Virus record (IMG/VR): IMGVR_UViG_3300007280_000004
Location: 1 to 46,922 of that record
Strand: one strand, 5' to 3'
Length of the DNA: 46,922 nucleotides
Source: a virus
Position numbers and translations under genes: made by a program. The notes under the pieces were generated by a model, which saw only the letters and a list, made by a program, of their open reading frames with translations, ran no database searches and was not told the DNA's origin. Position 1 is the first letter of the stretch, and every line of letters starts with the position of its first letter. Below, piece by piece: positions 1-9,127 of the stretch.

Positions 1-1263
1 GCTACTAGCTTAATAGATGATACAGATTTAGAGTTACACTTAGATGCAGGAGACAGCAGTTCTTATAGCGGAAGCGGTACTACTTGGAGCGATTTAGCTA
101 ATAGTAATGATGGAATAATAAGTGGTCCAGATTATGACGAAGAGTTAGGAGATTGGTTTGATTTTGACGGGAGCGATGATATAGTTACAATAACTTCAAC
201 AGCAACCTCACCAATAGACCCTACAGCTAGTTTTTCTGCTGAAATATGGGTTTATCACAATGACTTAACTGGACATCAAACGTATGTATCTAAATATGGT
301 GGCACATCGGCTACACAATCTTACATATTTGGTTTAGATAATTCTACTAATAAACCACGACTCGTAGAATCTACAGGGAGTGGGTTTAATACAAGAATTG
401 CTAATACTGCTATAACTGCAAATACTTGGACACATATTGTAGTTACTTCTACGGCTTCAGCAGTTAAATTTTACATTAATGGCGAACCTGAAGGTACAAT
501 AACAAGAACACAAACAAGAGTTACAGGTACAACACAATCTACCACTATTGGCAAAAGGGCAACAACAACCCAAACTCTTAATGGAGCAATAGGGCAAGTA
601 AGGATGTATTCTGCTGCTTTAACCCAAGAACAAGTACGCCAAAACTACCGATTCACTAAAAACGATTATCCTAATGGGTTTAATGGGACGTTGACTAATA
701 TGACAAGTAGCGACTGGAACTCTAGCGGATATTTTACATTTAGTGCTGATAATGATAGAATACAACCTTCTTTTCAACCTAATGTAACAGTTCCTTTTAC
801 GATGTCTGTTTGGGTAAAAAGAGAAAGTGGAAATTCAGGATCTAAAACTGTAATTGATTACACTCAAAACACAGTATTAAATGGTGCTTATCCTGGTATT
901 GGAATTTTTCATAGTGGAACGGGTGATTACATGCTGGTTAATTCGGGAACAAGTGCACCCGGAGCAGGGTACACCGAAATACCGTTTGGAGCATATACAA
1001 GCGGTCAATTTGACCATTTAGTTTTTGTGTACAACGGAGGGACTAGTTGTAAGACTTATATAAATGGAGTTGGTACTTCTTACACACTTAGCACAGCTAT
1101 AGTGCAACCAAACTCATCCACTAATTTTGTAGTTGGTAATAGTTATGTTAGTACTTGGAGTGCTTCAAGAATGAGCGTTTCGGATGTTAAGTTTTATAGT
1201 AAAGCATTAACAGATGCAGAAGTAACAACGCAATATAATATCGGATACGACGGAATAGGATAA
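1..1263 (+). CDS. LamG-domain tail/adhesin protein, 5' truncated
   Basis: The frame is open from base 1 without a stop, so the start lies outside the window and 420 residues are visible. Two similar halves (about residues 5-205 and 225-418) each look like a concanavalin A-like/LamG jelly roll. Each shows the pattern of an early Trp-Val core strand, then FYINGE or TYINGV, then GQVRMYSAALT or SDVKFYSKALT near its end. LamG folds bind glycans, and in phages they usually sit on tail fibres or spikes, so a receptor-binding or virion-surface role is inferred. The stop overlaps the holin start (TAATG), which suggests co-translation with the lysis genes. An internal ATG at 604 should not be taken as the start, because the first LamG copy lies upstream of it. 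Enzymatic activity is not evident. Confidence 0.8.
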   Translation, partial: ATSLIDDTDLELHLDAGDSSSYSGSGTTWSDLANSNDGIISGPDYDEELGDWFDFDGSDDIVTITSTATSPIDPTASFSAEIWVYHNDLTGHQTYVSKYGGTSATQSYIFGLDNSTNKPRLVESTGSGFNTRIANTAITANTWTHIVVTSTASAVKFYINGEPEGTITRTQTRVTGTTQSTTIGKRATTTQTLNGAIGQVRMYSAALTQEQVRQNYRFTKNDYPNGFNGTLTNMTSSDWNSSGYFTFSADNDRIQPSFQPNVTVPFTMSVWVKRESGNSGSKTVIDYTQNTVLNGAYPGIGIFHSGTGDYMLVNSGTSAPGAGYTEIPFGAYTSGQFDHLVFVYNGGTSCKTYINGVGTSYTLSTAIVQPNSSTNFVVGNSYVSTWSASRMSVSDVKFYSKALTDAEVTTQYNIGYDGIG

Positions 1264-1676
1264 TGGCAAAGAAAAAATTTAAAGACACCAACGTTGGGAA
1301 ATTCTTGCTTCAAAAGATACCTAACGTTGTTGGGGCTATTGCAGGTGATACACCTGTTGGCTCTGTAATACAAGCTATAATCGGGGGCAGTGATATGTCC
1401 CCAGAAGATAAAGAAATAGCTCTTAAAAAATTAGATATTGAAAGAGCTGAAATAGACGGAACCACAAGAAGATGGGTGGCGGATGCAAGGTCAGGAAGCT
1501 GGCTTGCTGCTAACGTGCGCCCACTAACATTAGTATTTTTAGTAACATCCTATGTTGCTGGTTGGTACATGGGTTATCCATTAGATGATATAACAGGCCT
1601 ACTTACAATAGTTATTGGCGGATACTTCGGCTCACGAGGTGTTGAAAAAGTATTTGGAAATAATAAACACAAATGA
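1263..1676 (+). CDS. Holin of the 3-TM (GTA-release-like) type
   Basis: This 137-residue protein resembles the 3TM holin family first described for gene-transfer-agent release. It has a basic N-terminus, then a Gly/Ala/Ile-rich hydrophobic stretch (about 16-42). An amphipathic acidic segment follows, then the conserved-looking RRWVADARSGSWLAANVRPL (residues 69-88), then two hydrophobic segments (about 89-122) and a basic tail. Holins of this family oligomerise in the inner membrane and release the endolysin to the cell wall. The start overlaps the stop of the LamG gene by one base, and the M15 peptidase lies about 210 bases downstream, so the genes form a lysis cassette. Function is inferred from family resemblance and context. 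Confidence 0.78.
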   Translation: MAKKKFKDTNVGKFLLQKIPNVVGAIAGDTPVGSVIQAIIGGSDMSPEDKEIALKKLDIERAEIDGTTRRWVADARSGSWLAANVRPLTLVFLVTSYVAGWYMGYPLDDITGLLTIVIGGYFGSRGVEKVFGNNKHK

Positions 1677-1840
1677 TAAATACAGATTTGAAAATATACG
1701 GATTAAATTTTACTGCGTTATTCGCAAGCAGTGATATGGCTATTGGGCTTAACCCTATGCTACAAACAATTGTTCTTTTATTAACTATTATATATACAGC
1801 TATTAATATTTATAAAAAGATATGTGATGGCAAAAGTTGA
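1673..1840 (+). CDS. Small single-TM protein of the lysis cassette
   Basis: This 55-codon ORF starts at an ATG overlapping the holin stop (ATGA arrangement) and ends at TGA 1838-1840. Residues about 29-47 form one hydrophobic helix rich in Leu/Ile/Val, followed by a short basic tail (IYKKICDGKS). Size, topology and position between holin and endolysin suggest a holin accessory, antiholin or spanin-like partner, but no signature decides among these. It is too short to appear in standard ORF lists. Being translated is inferred from the tight overlap and the clear membrane segment. Confidence 0.5.
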   Translation: MINTDLKIYGLNFTALFASSDMAIGLNPMLQTIVLLLTIIYTAINIYKKICDGKS

Positions 1841-1889
1841 TGCTTTAAAAATAGAATTACAACACAAGAAAAACAAAAAATAATATTAT

Positions 1890-2240
1890 ATGAAATACTT
1901 TACAGACGAGGGAGACTTTAAAGGCAACATGCATAAAATGGACCCTAAGCTTTTAGATATGTTAGATTCTTTAAGAGAAGCTTATGGGCATCCAATAGTT
2001 TTAAATTCATCATATAGATCTCCAGATCATCCAATTGAAGCTAAAAAATCTAAACCTGGTGAGCATACATATGGTGCCGCTGTGGATATAAAGTGTGTAG
2101 GAGGAGAAGCTACTTTTAAATTAGTTAAAGCTGCTATTGACGTTGGGTTCACTCGTATAGGTATTTCAAGAAAAAGTAACTTTGTACACGTAGGCATAGG
2201 GTACCCCGATGCACCGAGTATGACAATATGGACATATTAA
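1890..2240 (+). CDS. Endolysin, M15-type zinc peptidase
   Basis: This 116-residue protein matches the Peptidase_M15_3 (D-Ala-D-Ala carboxypeptidase/L-Ala-D-Glu endopeptidase-like) family. The substrate-binding SSYR motif is at 40-43. The zinc ligands H59 and D66 lie in GEHTYGAAVD, and H100 lies in FVHVGI. There is no signal peptide, so export would depend on the holin. Length is typical of the catalytic core alone, with no cell-wall-binding domain. In the cell it would cut the stem peptides of peptidoglycan at lysis. The start is set by the ATG after a stop-rich A/T leader, and the stop abuts the next gene directly. Confidence 0.9.
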   Translation: MKYFTDEGDFKGNMHKMDPKLLDMLDSLREAYGHPIVLNSSYRSPDHPIEAKKSKPGEHTYGAAVDIKCVGGEATFKLVKAAIDVGFTRIGISRKSNFVHVGIGYPDAPSMTIWTY

Positions 2241-2459
2241 ATGAAATTAATTAGAAAAATATCAGTTGGTCAAGATTATAAGAATGAAGCAATGCATTAT
2301 TCTGTAGGCCAAGAAGTTTACGGCGGTCATACTATTTGTGACATACTAGAAGAGGATAACGGCTATCATATATATATTCAAAAAGATGGCGCACAACTTC
2401 CTTGGAAGCACTTCAACGAAAACATGGCTGTTTCAATCGAATACAATTTAGATTATTAA
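2241..2459 (+). CDS. Hypothetical 72-aa protein
   Basis: This ORF fits exactly between the endolysin stop and the next ATG with no spare bases, which supports its being real. The product is small, soluble and mixed alpha/beta in pattern, with no membrane segment or metal motif. It begins with a strand-like MKLIRKISVGQ and carries a repeated aromatic/charged pattern (GYHIYIQKDG). I do not recognise the family. Its position between lysis and packaging genes does not fix a role. Confidence 0.6.
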   Translation: MKLIRKISVGQDYKNEAMHYSVGQEVYGGHTICDILEEDNGYHIYIQKDGAQLPWKHFNENMAVSIEYNLDY

Positions 2460-3035
2460 ATGAGGTCTTTATACAATTATATTATATCTACTGAAAATCG
2501 CTACGATAATAAAACCAGCGTTGGCGATAAAGAACTTATATTAAACACAGAAGTTACAGAACGGGATTACCGCTTTGTTAATAGAATTGGCAAGGTGGTT
2601 TCAACACCTATTAATTTTAGCACGCCTATTGAACCAGGCGACGAAGTAATTGTACACCACAATGTATTTCGTAGATGGTACGATGCGCGTGGTAATGAGC
2701 GTAACTCTGGTAGCTTTATAGACGAGGATAAGTACTCTGTTTATGGGGATCAGATATTTGCTTATAAAAGAAACGGTGAATGGAGAGGTTTACCTGAATT
2801 TTGTTTTGTAAAGCCGTTACCTAACGAAGACAAATGGAGCACTTTAAGCGAACGTAAATTAGCTGGAGAGCTTACATATACTAATGACTATTTAGAGTCC
2901 TTAGAATTGTCCACAGGAGATGTGGTCGGGTTTACACCTGCTTCTGAATATGAGTTTATCATAGATGATACCAAATTATATAGAATTCAATCAAAAGACA
3001 TTACTATCAACTATGGACATAAAGAAAAAACGTGA
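2460..3035 (+). CDS. GroES-like co-chaperonin candidate
   Basis: The 191-residue protein has two segments that resemble the beta-barrel of GroES and the phage gp31-like co-chaperonins. The first is IGKVVSTP followed by IEPGDEVIVHHNVF (about 43-70). The second is STGDVVGFTP, then YEFIIDDTKLYRIQSKDITI (about 151-183), which parallels the GroES pattern of GD-V-F, a connecting hairpin, then a strand leading to a conserved S-DI. Between them lies an insertion of about 80 residues. Known phage co-chaperonins pair with host GroEL to fold the capsid protein, which would fit a late gene just upstream of terminase and capsid. Similar proteins are found in marine phages. The assignment rests on pattern recognition only; a head-completion or other small beta protein is possible. 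Confidence 0.45.
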   Translation: MRSLYNYIISTENRYDNKTSVGDKELILNTEVTERDYRFVNRIGKVVSTPINFSTPIEPGDEVIVHHNVFRRWYDARGNERNSGSFIDEDKYSVYGDQIFAYKRNGEWRGLPEFCFVKPLPNEDKWSTLSERKLAGELTYTNDYLESLELSTGDVVGFTPASEYEFIIDDTKLYRIQSKDITINYGHKEKT

Positions 3036-3270
3036 GCAACTACTCAAAGCTGCTGAGAACGCAATTAACGAGCTTATCAAAGTTATGGATAAGAAAATGG
3101 ATTTAAATGAAGTAGATCCTGAAAAAGTTAAAATCTCAGCTTCAGCTTATAGATTAGCAATGGAAGATTCCATGGCTATGATAGCTAAAGTAGAAGAACT
3201 CGAAGCTTTAAGCAAAGAAGATAAAAAAGATAAAAAAGAATTTTTTGGTGTGGAGGGCCGTGCTAAATAA
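3013..3270 (+). CDS. Small helical protein in the terminase-small-subunit position
   Basis: The 85-residue product starts at ATG 3013 (MDIKKKREQ), overlapping the end of the previous gene by 23 bases. A longer frame from 2965 adds 16 residues but overlaps more. It is almost all charged helix, with a Lys-rich N-terminus and an acidic/Lys-rich C-terminal tail (EDKKDKKEFFG). Its stop overlaps the TerL start (TAATG). Position directly ahead of the large terminase and helical content fit a DNA-recognising terminase small subunit, but no helix-turn-helix is clear, so that is inference only. Confidence 0.55.
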   Translation: MDIKKKREQLLKAAENAINELIKVMDKKMDLNEVDPEKVKISASAYRLAMEDSMAMIAKVEELEALSKEDKKDKKEFFGVEGRAK

Positions 3271-5507
3271 TGTACAAGCAAACTTTATATGCTATACATA
3301 CCGAACATCTTAAGCGTAAAGATGTAAAAAATAACAACAGATATAAAAAATTTAAATACGGTTATAATTTAGATTTAGATTGTGTAATAATAAGCAAAGA
3401 CGGCACACTCGGTGAAATATACGAGATACAAGGTTTGCGAATTGGATTGCCTTCAAAGCCTAAAGAAATTAATGGCAGCGAAATAAAAAAAGAAGATCAG
3501 GTGTTTATAAAAACACAAAAGCCTGCATCTTTAAATAAAATAAAAACAATCTATGATTTTAAATTACTTCCAGAAGATATTAAAGAACAGTACTACGGGT
3601 ATATTGAAACCGAGTTTACTCGTCGCAATGATGGTTATTGGTTCATGCGGAACGGTGAGCCGTGTTACATTACAGGATCACATTACGTATACCTCAACTG
3701 GACAAAGATTGATGTGGGATCACCGGATTTTAGAGAAGCAAATAGAATCTTCTACTACTTCTGGGCTGCATGCACAGCTGATGCGCGAAGTTATGGAATG
3801 TGCTACCTTAAGAATAGACGTTCAGGATTTTCCTTTATGGCATCGTCAGAGACTGTTAACCAGGCTACTATATCTAGAGATGCTAGATTTGGGATCTTAT
3901 CAAAGTCAGGTGGAGATGCTAAAAAGATGTTTACGGACAAAGTTGTACCAATCTCAATTAATTACCCGTTCTTTTTCAAACCCATCCAGGATGGTATGGA
4001 AAGACCGAAGACAGAACTCTCGTATAAGATACCCTCGCGTAGACTCACTAGAAAGACACTTACCGAGTCTTCCGAAGGAGAGGCTGAAAAAGGCTTGGAC
4101 ACAACGATCGACTGGAAGAATACAGGGGACAACTCGTATGATGGAGAGAAATTACAACTCCTCATCCATGATGAATCGGGCAAATGGGAAAAGCCCGATA
4201 ATATCCTCAACAACTGGAGGGTTACAAAAACCTGTCTTAGGCTCGGAGCAAGAATAGTTGGCAAGTGTTTAATGGGTTCAACTTCAAATTCTTTAGATAA
4301 AGGAGGAGAAAATTTTAAAAGATTATATAATGACTCAGACCTTGCAAAAACAAAACGAAATCGTAATGGGCAGACTGCTAGTGGATTATACTCTTTGTTC
4401 ATTCCTATGGAATGGAATTACGAAGGATTCATCGACAAGTATGGTATACCTGTCTTTGATACTCCGGAAAAGCCAGTCGAAGGAATCGACGGAGAGCTTA
4501 TCTACGTTGGAGTTATCGAGCATTGGGAGAATGAAGCAGATGGGCTTAAGCAAAATGCTGACGCTTTAAATGAATTTTATAGACAGTTTCCAAGAACAGA
4601 GCAACATGCATTTAGAGATGAAACTAAAAATTCAATATTTAATCTAACAAAAATATACCAGCAGATAGATTTTAATGAAGAAATGGTTATGTCTGGTTAC
4701 GTAACACAAGGTTCATTCCAGTGGCAAAATGGTATCAAAGATACAAAAGTAGAATGGAGACCACATAAAGATGGAAGATTCAAGTTGTCTTGGGTTCCAC
4801 CAGTGGAAATGCAGAATAATATTATTATACAAAATGGTATTAAATACCCAGGAAATAAAGATTTAGGCGCTTTTGGCTGTGATAGTTATGATATATCAGG
4901 AACAGTTGATGGCGGTGGTTCTAACGGTGCTCTGCACGGGTTAACAACTTTTTCGTTGCACCCCGATGTACCACCATCACAATTTATACTAGAGTATGTT
5001 GCAAGGCCTCAAACTGCTGAAATATTTTTTGAAGACGTGCTTATGGCCATTGTATTCTATGGCATGCCACTTTTGGCGGAGAATAACAAACCACGGCTAC
5101 TGTATCACCTTAAACGTAGGGGATATAGAGGATACTCGATGAACAGGCCTGATAGAACACGTAATAAGCTTTCTGTATCTGAAAAAGAATTAGGAGGTAT
5201 TCCTAACTCCTCAGAAGATATAAAACAAGCACACGCTGCAGCAATTGAATCTTATATTGAAAATAATGTAGGTGAAAAATCTGATGGTGAATACGGAACA
5301 ATGTATTTCCAAAGAACACTAGAAGATTGGTCTAAATTTAATATTAACGCTCGTACAAAATATGATGCATCTATAAGCAGTGGTTTAGCTATAATGGCTT
5401 GCCAGCGGCATTTATATGCACCTAAAAGTGCTAGACAGAATAAACAAATTGATTTTGGTTTCTCAAAGTACAATAACTCAGGACTAAAAAGTAAAATAAT
5501 ACAATAA
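3270..5507 (+). CDS. terL: Terminase large subunit
   Basis: The 745-residue protein is the packaging motor, with an N-terminal ATPase and a C-terminal RNase H-like nuclease. A divergent Walker A is seen at KNRRSGFS (181-188), which lacks the classic GKT/S but resembles other terminase Walker A motifs. Walker B is LQLLIHDE (295-302) and the coupling motif is MGSTSN (335-340). The characteristic FPRTEQHAFR (440-449) leads into the nuclease, whose first acidic cluster is GCDSYD (536-541). It would cut concatemers and pump DNA into the prohead through the portal encoded next. The central part of the gene has higher GC and different codon choice from both ends (see findings). Confidence 0.93.
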   Translation: MYKQTLYAIHTEHLKRKDVKNNNRYKKFKYGYNLDLDCVIISKDGTLGEIYEIQGLRIGLPSKPKEINGSEIKKEDQVFIKTQKPASLNKIKTIYDFKLLPEDIKEQYYGYIETEFTRRNDGYWFMRNGEPCYITGSHYVYLNWTKIDVGSPDFREANRIFYYFWAACTADARSYGMCYLKNRRSGFSFMASSETVNQATISRDARFGILSKSGGDAKKMFTDKVVPISINYPFFFKPIQDGMERPKTELSYKIPSRRLTRKTLTESSEGEAEKGLDTTIDWKNTGDNSYDGEKLQLLIHDESGKWEKPDNILNNWRVTKTCLRLGARIVGKCLMGSTSNSLDKGGENFKRLYNDSDLAKTKRNRNGQTASGLYSLFIPMEWNYEGFIDKYGIPVFDTPEKPVEGIDGELIYVGVIEHWENEADGLKQNADALNEFYRQFPRTEQHAFRDETKNSIFNLTKIYQQIDFNEEMVMSGYVTQGSFQWQNGIKDTKVEWRPHKDGRFKLSWVPPVEMQNNIIIQNGIKYPGNKDLGAFGCDSYDISGTVDGGGSNGALHGLTTFSLHPDVPPSQFILEYVARPQTAEIFFEDVLMAIVFYGMPLLAENNKPRLLYHLKRRGYRGYSMNRPDRTRNKLSVSEKELGGIPNSSEDIKQAHAAAIESYIENNVGEKSDGEYGTMYFQRTLEDWSKFNINARTKYDASISSGLAIMACQRHLYAPKSARQNKQIDFGFSKYNNSGLKSKIIQ
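3950..4560 (+). other. GC-elevated tract inside terL
   Basis: Hand counts per 60 bases over 3961-4260 give about 43-48% G+C. The interval then falls to about 28% at 4261-4320 and rises to 37-47% until 4560. Neighbouring stretches are near 30-37%. The tract uses codons such as CTC, TCG, CCC and ATC that are rare elsewhere in the block. It covers the Walker B and coupling motifs. The reading frame is unaffected. It could be a recombination or co-conversion tract. Confidence 0.5.
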
Positions 5508-5510
5508 GAA

Positions 5511-7871
5511 ATGGCAGAAGCTACAGGATATGCTACTCAATTTCCCAGCCAATCGGTTAGTGACGCAGTTAAATCTAGCGAAGACTACGGAATGGAAGTG
5601 GCTTTGGGTATTCAAAACGAATGGTTTAGAAAAAATTCCGGTACAGGAAGGTACATTCAAAACCAACGCGATTTTCATAAACTACGTTTATATGCTCGCG
5701 GTGAACAATCTATTCAAAAATATAAAGATGAATTTTCTATAAACGGAGATTTATCTTATTTAAACTTAGACTGGAAGCCCGTACCTATTATTCCAAAGTT
5801 TGTAGACATCGTTGTAAACGGCATGCAAGACAGGTTGTTTACAGTAAAAGCTTTTGCTCAAGACCCTGCTTCTGTTAAAGAACGAACAGATTATGTAGAG
5901 GGTGTGCAAGATGACATTATAGCAAAAGAATATATAAAACAACTTGACGAAACTTTAGGTGTTGATACAAGAAATGTAACAGCGGAAGGTACACCCACCT
6001 CTAAAGACGAGTTAGAGCTTTACATGCAAATAGCATATAAACCCGCTATAGAAATTGCTCATGAGCAAGCAATTGATAATGTATTTAAAAGAAATAGCTA
6101 TACCGAAATAAAAAAACGTCTTGATTATGATCAAACCGTTTTGGGTATTGCGGCTGCCAAACATACATTTAACAATACAGACGGTATTAAATTAGAGTAT
6201 GTTGATCCAGCTAATTTAATATACTCATACACAGAAGATCCAAATTTTGAAGATTGTTATTATTTTGGAGAAATAAAACAAATAAAATCAAATGAGTTAA
6301 AGAAACAATTTCCAAACCTTTCTGATGAAGATTTTAAAGACGCGGTAGAAAAATCATCAAATTACAATAATTACGATTATACTAATAATGATTCAAACGA
6401 TAGTGTGGATTCAAACACGCTAACTGTATTATATTTTAATTGGAAAAGTTGGGAAAAAACAGTTTACAAGGTTAAAGAAACCGCGTCTGGTGCTAAAAAA
6501 GCGATTAGAAAAGATGATTCTTTTAACCCACCTAAAGATCAAAGAGCAAGATTTGAAAAAATAGAAAAACTTTCTGAAACGATTTACGAGGGGGTTATGG
6601 TCTTAGGAGCTAATAAGCTTTTAAAATGGGAGAAAGCCAAAAACATGGTTCGACCCGATTCTAATGTAAACAGCGTAATGATGAATTATGTTGTTAGCGC
6701 ACCTAGAATGTATAAAGGCAAAATTGAAAGCTTAGTTGGAAGAATGGTAACTTATGCTGATTTAATACAGTTAACACATTTAAAATTACAACAAGTTATT
6801 CAAAGGATGACCCCGTCTGGTGTTTACGTTGATGCTGATGGCTTAGCTGAAATTGATTTAGGTAACGGAACGAGCTATAACCCACAGGAGGCATTGAATT
6901 TATACTTTCAAACAGGTTCTATTATTGGTAGATCAATGACTGTTGACGGCGAAATGAATGCAGGCAAAGTGCCAATCCAAGAATTGCCCGGTGGAGGCGG
7001 ACAGCAAAGCGCTTTACTAATACAATCTTATAATTATTACCTACAAATGATTAGGGATGTAACGGGATTAAACGAAGCTAGAGATGGTTCAGACCCCGAC
7101 CCTAAAGCATTAGTAGGTATACAAAAGCTCGCTGCTGCGAATTCTAATACAGCAACAAGGCATATACTTCATTCGTCTATGTATATCACCACCGCATTAG
7201 CTGAAGCAATTTCTATTCGCGTAAAAGATGTTTTAGAGTATCACCCGCAAAAAGAGGCTTTTATTAATGCTATAGGAGCATTTAGCGTTGGTGCTTTACA
7301 AGAGTTAGAAAATTTATACTTGCATGATTTTGGTATATTTTTAGAATTAGATCCCGATGAAGAAGAAAAACAATTAGTAGAAAGGAATATTCAAGTTGCT
7401 TTATCTAAAGATCAAATTCATTTAGAAGATGTGATTGATATTAGGCAAGTAAAAAATATAAAATTAGCAAATCAACTTCTTAAACATAGGAGAACGCAAA
7501 AAGCAGCAAAAGATCAAGAAAGAGCAGAACGCAATATAAAAGCTCAAGCAGATGCTAACGCTCAAGCAGCCCAAGCGGCAGAAATGGCCAAAGCACAAGC
7601 AGAGCAAATAAAAGCACAAGCAAAAGTTCAAGTAGCTGAAGCACAATCTAATTTTGATATTAAAATATTAGATAGAGAAGCAGAAACAAAACGCAAGCTA
7701 ATGCAATTTGAGTTTGATCTTAATGTTAAGCTTAAAGAAATGGAGATTGATGCAAAAAAAGAAATTGAATTTAATAAACCAGTATCAAATCCAAAACCAA
7801 AAAAAGGATTTGAGTCAAGCGGTAATGACGTTTTAGGCGGTATTAACCTAGGCGGATTTGAACCGCAATAA
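5511..7871 (+). CDS. Portal protein
   Basis: The 786-residue protein follows TerL and precedes scaffold and capsid genes, the normal portal position. It has a long mixed N-terminal part and a central LVGRMVTYADLIQLTHLKLQ helix. A segment around GLNEARDGSDPDPKALVGIQ is typical of podovirus-type portals. The C-terminus (about 650-750) is a long Ala/Gln/Lys-rich coiled coil (repeats of AQAAQAAEMAKAQAEQ), as seen in portals with an extended barrel or crown. Twelve copies would form the DNA channel at one capsid vertex. Assignment combines the pattern, length and order of genes; no enzymatic motif is expected. Confidence 0.82.
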   Translation: MAEATGYATQFPSQSVSDAVKSSEDYGMEVALGIQNEWFRKNSGTGRYIQNQRDFHKLRLYARGEQSIQKYKDEFSINGDLSYLNLDWKPVPIIPKFVDIVVNGMQDRLFTVKAFAQDPASVKERTDYVEGVQDDIIAKEYIKQLDETLGVDTRNVTAEGTPTSKDELELYMQIAYKPAIEIAHEQAIDNVFKRNSYTEIKKRLDYDQTVLGIAAAKHTFNNTDGIKLEYVDPANLIYSYTEDPNFEDCYYFGEIKQIKSNELKKQFPNLSDEDFKDAVEKSSNYNNYDYTNNDSNDSVDSNTLTVLYFNWKSWEKTVYKVKETASGAKKAIRKDDSFNPPKDQRARFEKIEKLSETIYEGVMVLGANKLLKWEKAKNMVRPDSNVNSVMMNYVVSAPRMYKGKIESLVGRMVTYADLIQLTHLKLQQVIQRMTPSGVYVDADGLAEIDLGNGTSYNPQEALNLYFQTGSIIGRSMTVDGEMNAGKVPIQELPGGGGQQSALLIQSYNYYLQMIRDVTGLNEARDGSDPDPKALVGIQKLAAANSNTATRHILHSSMYITTALAEAISIRVKDVLEYHPQKEAFINAIGAFSVGALQELENLYLHDFGIFLELDPDEEEKQLVERNIQVALSKDQIHLEDVIDIRQVKNIKLANQLLKHRRTQKAAKDQERAERNIKAQADANAQAAQAAEMAKAQAEQIKAQAKVQVAEAQSNFDIKILDREAETKRKLMQFEFDLNVKLKEMEIDAKKEIEFNKPVSNPKPKKGFESSGNDVLGGINLGGFEPQ

Positions 7872-7900
7872 AATTATTAACTATTATATATTATTAAATT

Positions 7901-9115
7901 ATGGCAAAATGGACAGTTAAAGGAATTGTTGATGACAATCCTAAAACAAAACAAGAAACAGAACAAGCAGTGCTTGACAAAGCTGTTGAAAAAGGAGAAA
8001 TAGAGCCTTCTTCTGCAGGACAAGAAGAAGAGATTCCTAAAATTAATCTAGATGAATTAAACAAACCAAAAGATGCCGTTCAAGAGCAAAGCACAGATGA
8101 AGTTTCTGTACGCGACGAACCCAAAGCTAGCGAAGAAGTTCAAAAGCAAAACAACGAAGAAACAGCTGAAGAACCTACCGTCGAAAGCCCAATCGAACTC
8201 GTCCAAGAAGAAGAAGAAGAAGCGCAAGTAAAAGATCAACCAAAAGTTGATGAACGCGCAGCACAAGTAAACAAACAACCAGAACCAGTTCAAGAACAGG
8301 TACAATTACCTGAAAATGTAGATAAGCTGGTCAAGTTTATGGAAGAAACTGGAGGATCTTTAGAAGACTATGTTAGACTTAATAAAGACGTTTCTGAGCT
8401 TCCAGATGGAGATGTGTTAAGGGAATACTATTCACAATCAAAACCTTGGGACTCAACTGATATTAATGAGTACATGGAAGACCAGTTTTCATTTGATGAA
8501 GATGATGACCCAAGAGAAATACGCGCAAAAAAACGTGCGTTTAAAGAAGAACTTTATAATGCTCGTAAGTTTTTTGAAACAAATAAAGAAAAGTACTACG
8601 CGGATCTTAAGTTAAGCCGTAACCAGGAAATTCCGCAAGAGTATCAAGAAGCCTATAACAATTATAATGAATATAAACAAGGATTAGAAACAAACGATCT
8701 ACTCGCTAAAATATTTTTAGATAGAACAGATAAAGTGTTTTCTGATAACTTTAAAGGATTTGATTTCCAAGTTGGAGACAATAAATTCCGATACAAAGTT
8801 AACGATGTTGCAAAAACAAAAGAAACACAATCTGATATTTCTAATATTATTAAACCTTACTTAAATGAACAAGGTGAAATTTCTGACGTTAAAGGATACC
8901 ATAAAGCTATGTTTGCTGCACGCAATGCAGATAAATTAGCTCAGCACTTTTATGAGCAAGGTCGTGCCGATGCTCTGCGTAATAGTGCTAAAGAAGCTAA
9001 AAACATAAATATGGACCCAAGGCAAGAAGGAACGGTGCAAACCAAATCCGGTCAGAAGTTTAGAGTTGTTTCGGGAGATTCTAGTTCAAAACTAAAAATC
9101 AAGCTAAAACAATAA
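7901..9115 (+). CDS. Scaffolding-like protein
   Basis: The 404-residue product lies immediately before the capsid gene. Residues about 10-135 are a low-complexity Glu/Gln/Lys/Pro-rich region with acidic runs (QEEEEEA), predicted to be disordered. The rest is charged helix (about 145-360) ending in a basic tail (SSKLKIKLKQ). Scaffolding proteins of podoviruses have this acidic, helical build and a basic C-terminus that touches the capsid shell. Function is inferred from composition and position. The A/T leader before its ATG includes TTATTAAATT, also present upstream of the gene at 10583. Confidence 0.68.
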   Translation: MAKWTVKGIVDDNPKTKQETEQAVLDKAVEKGEIEPSSAGQEEEIPKINLDELNKPKDAVQEQSTDEVSVRDEPKASEEVQKQNNEETAEEPTVESPIELVQEEEEEAQVKDQPKVDERAAQVNKQPEPVQEQVQLPENVDKLVKFMEETGGSLEDYVRLNKDVSELPDGDVLREYYSQSKPWDSTDINEYMEDQFSFDEDDDPREIRAKKRAFKEELYNARKFFETNKEKYYADLKLSRNQEIPQEYQEAYNNYNEYKQGLETNDLLAKIFLDRTDKVFSDNFKGFDFQVGDNKFRYKVNDVAKTKETQSDISNIIKPYLNEQGEISDVKGYHKAMFAARNADKLAQHFYEQGRADALRNSAKEAKNINMDPRQEGTVQTKSGQKFRVVSGDSSSKLKIKLKQ

Positions 9116-9127
9116 AAAATTTAAAAA

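Noticed and set aside
1827-1883. 18-codon frame before the endolysin
   Set aside because: It is very short and Lys-rich with nothing protein-like, so chance is a sufficient explanation.
3553-4402. Long frames on both strands inside terL
   Set aside because: They lie wholly within the terL frame, which has all expected motifs. They exist because this tract is GC-richer and so has fewer chance stops.
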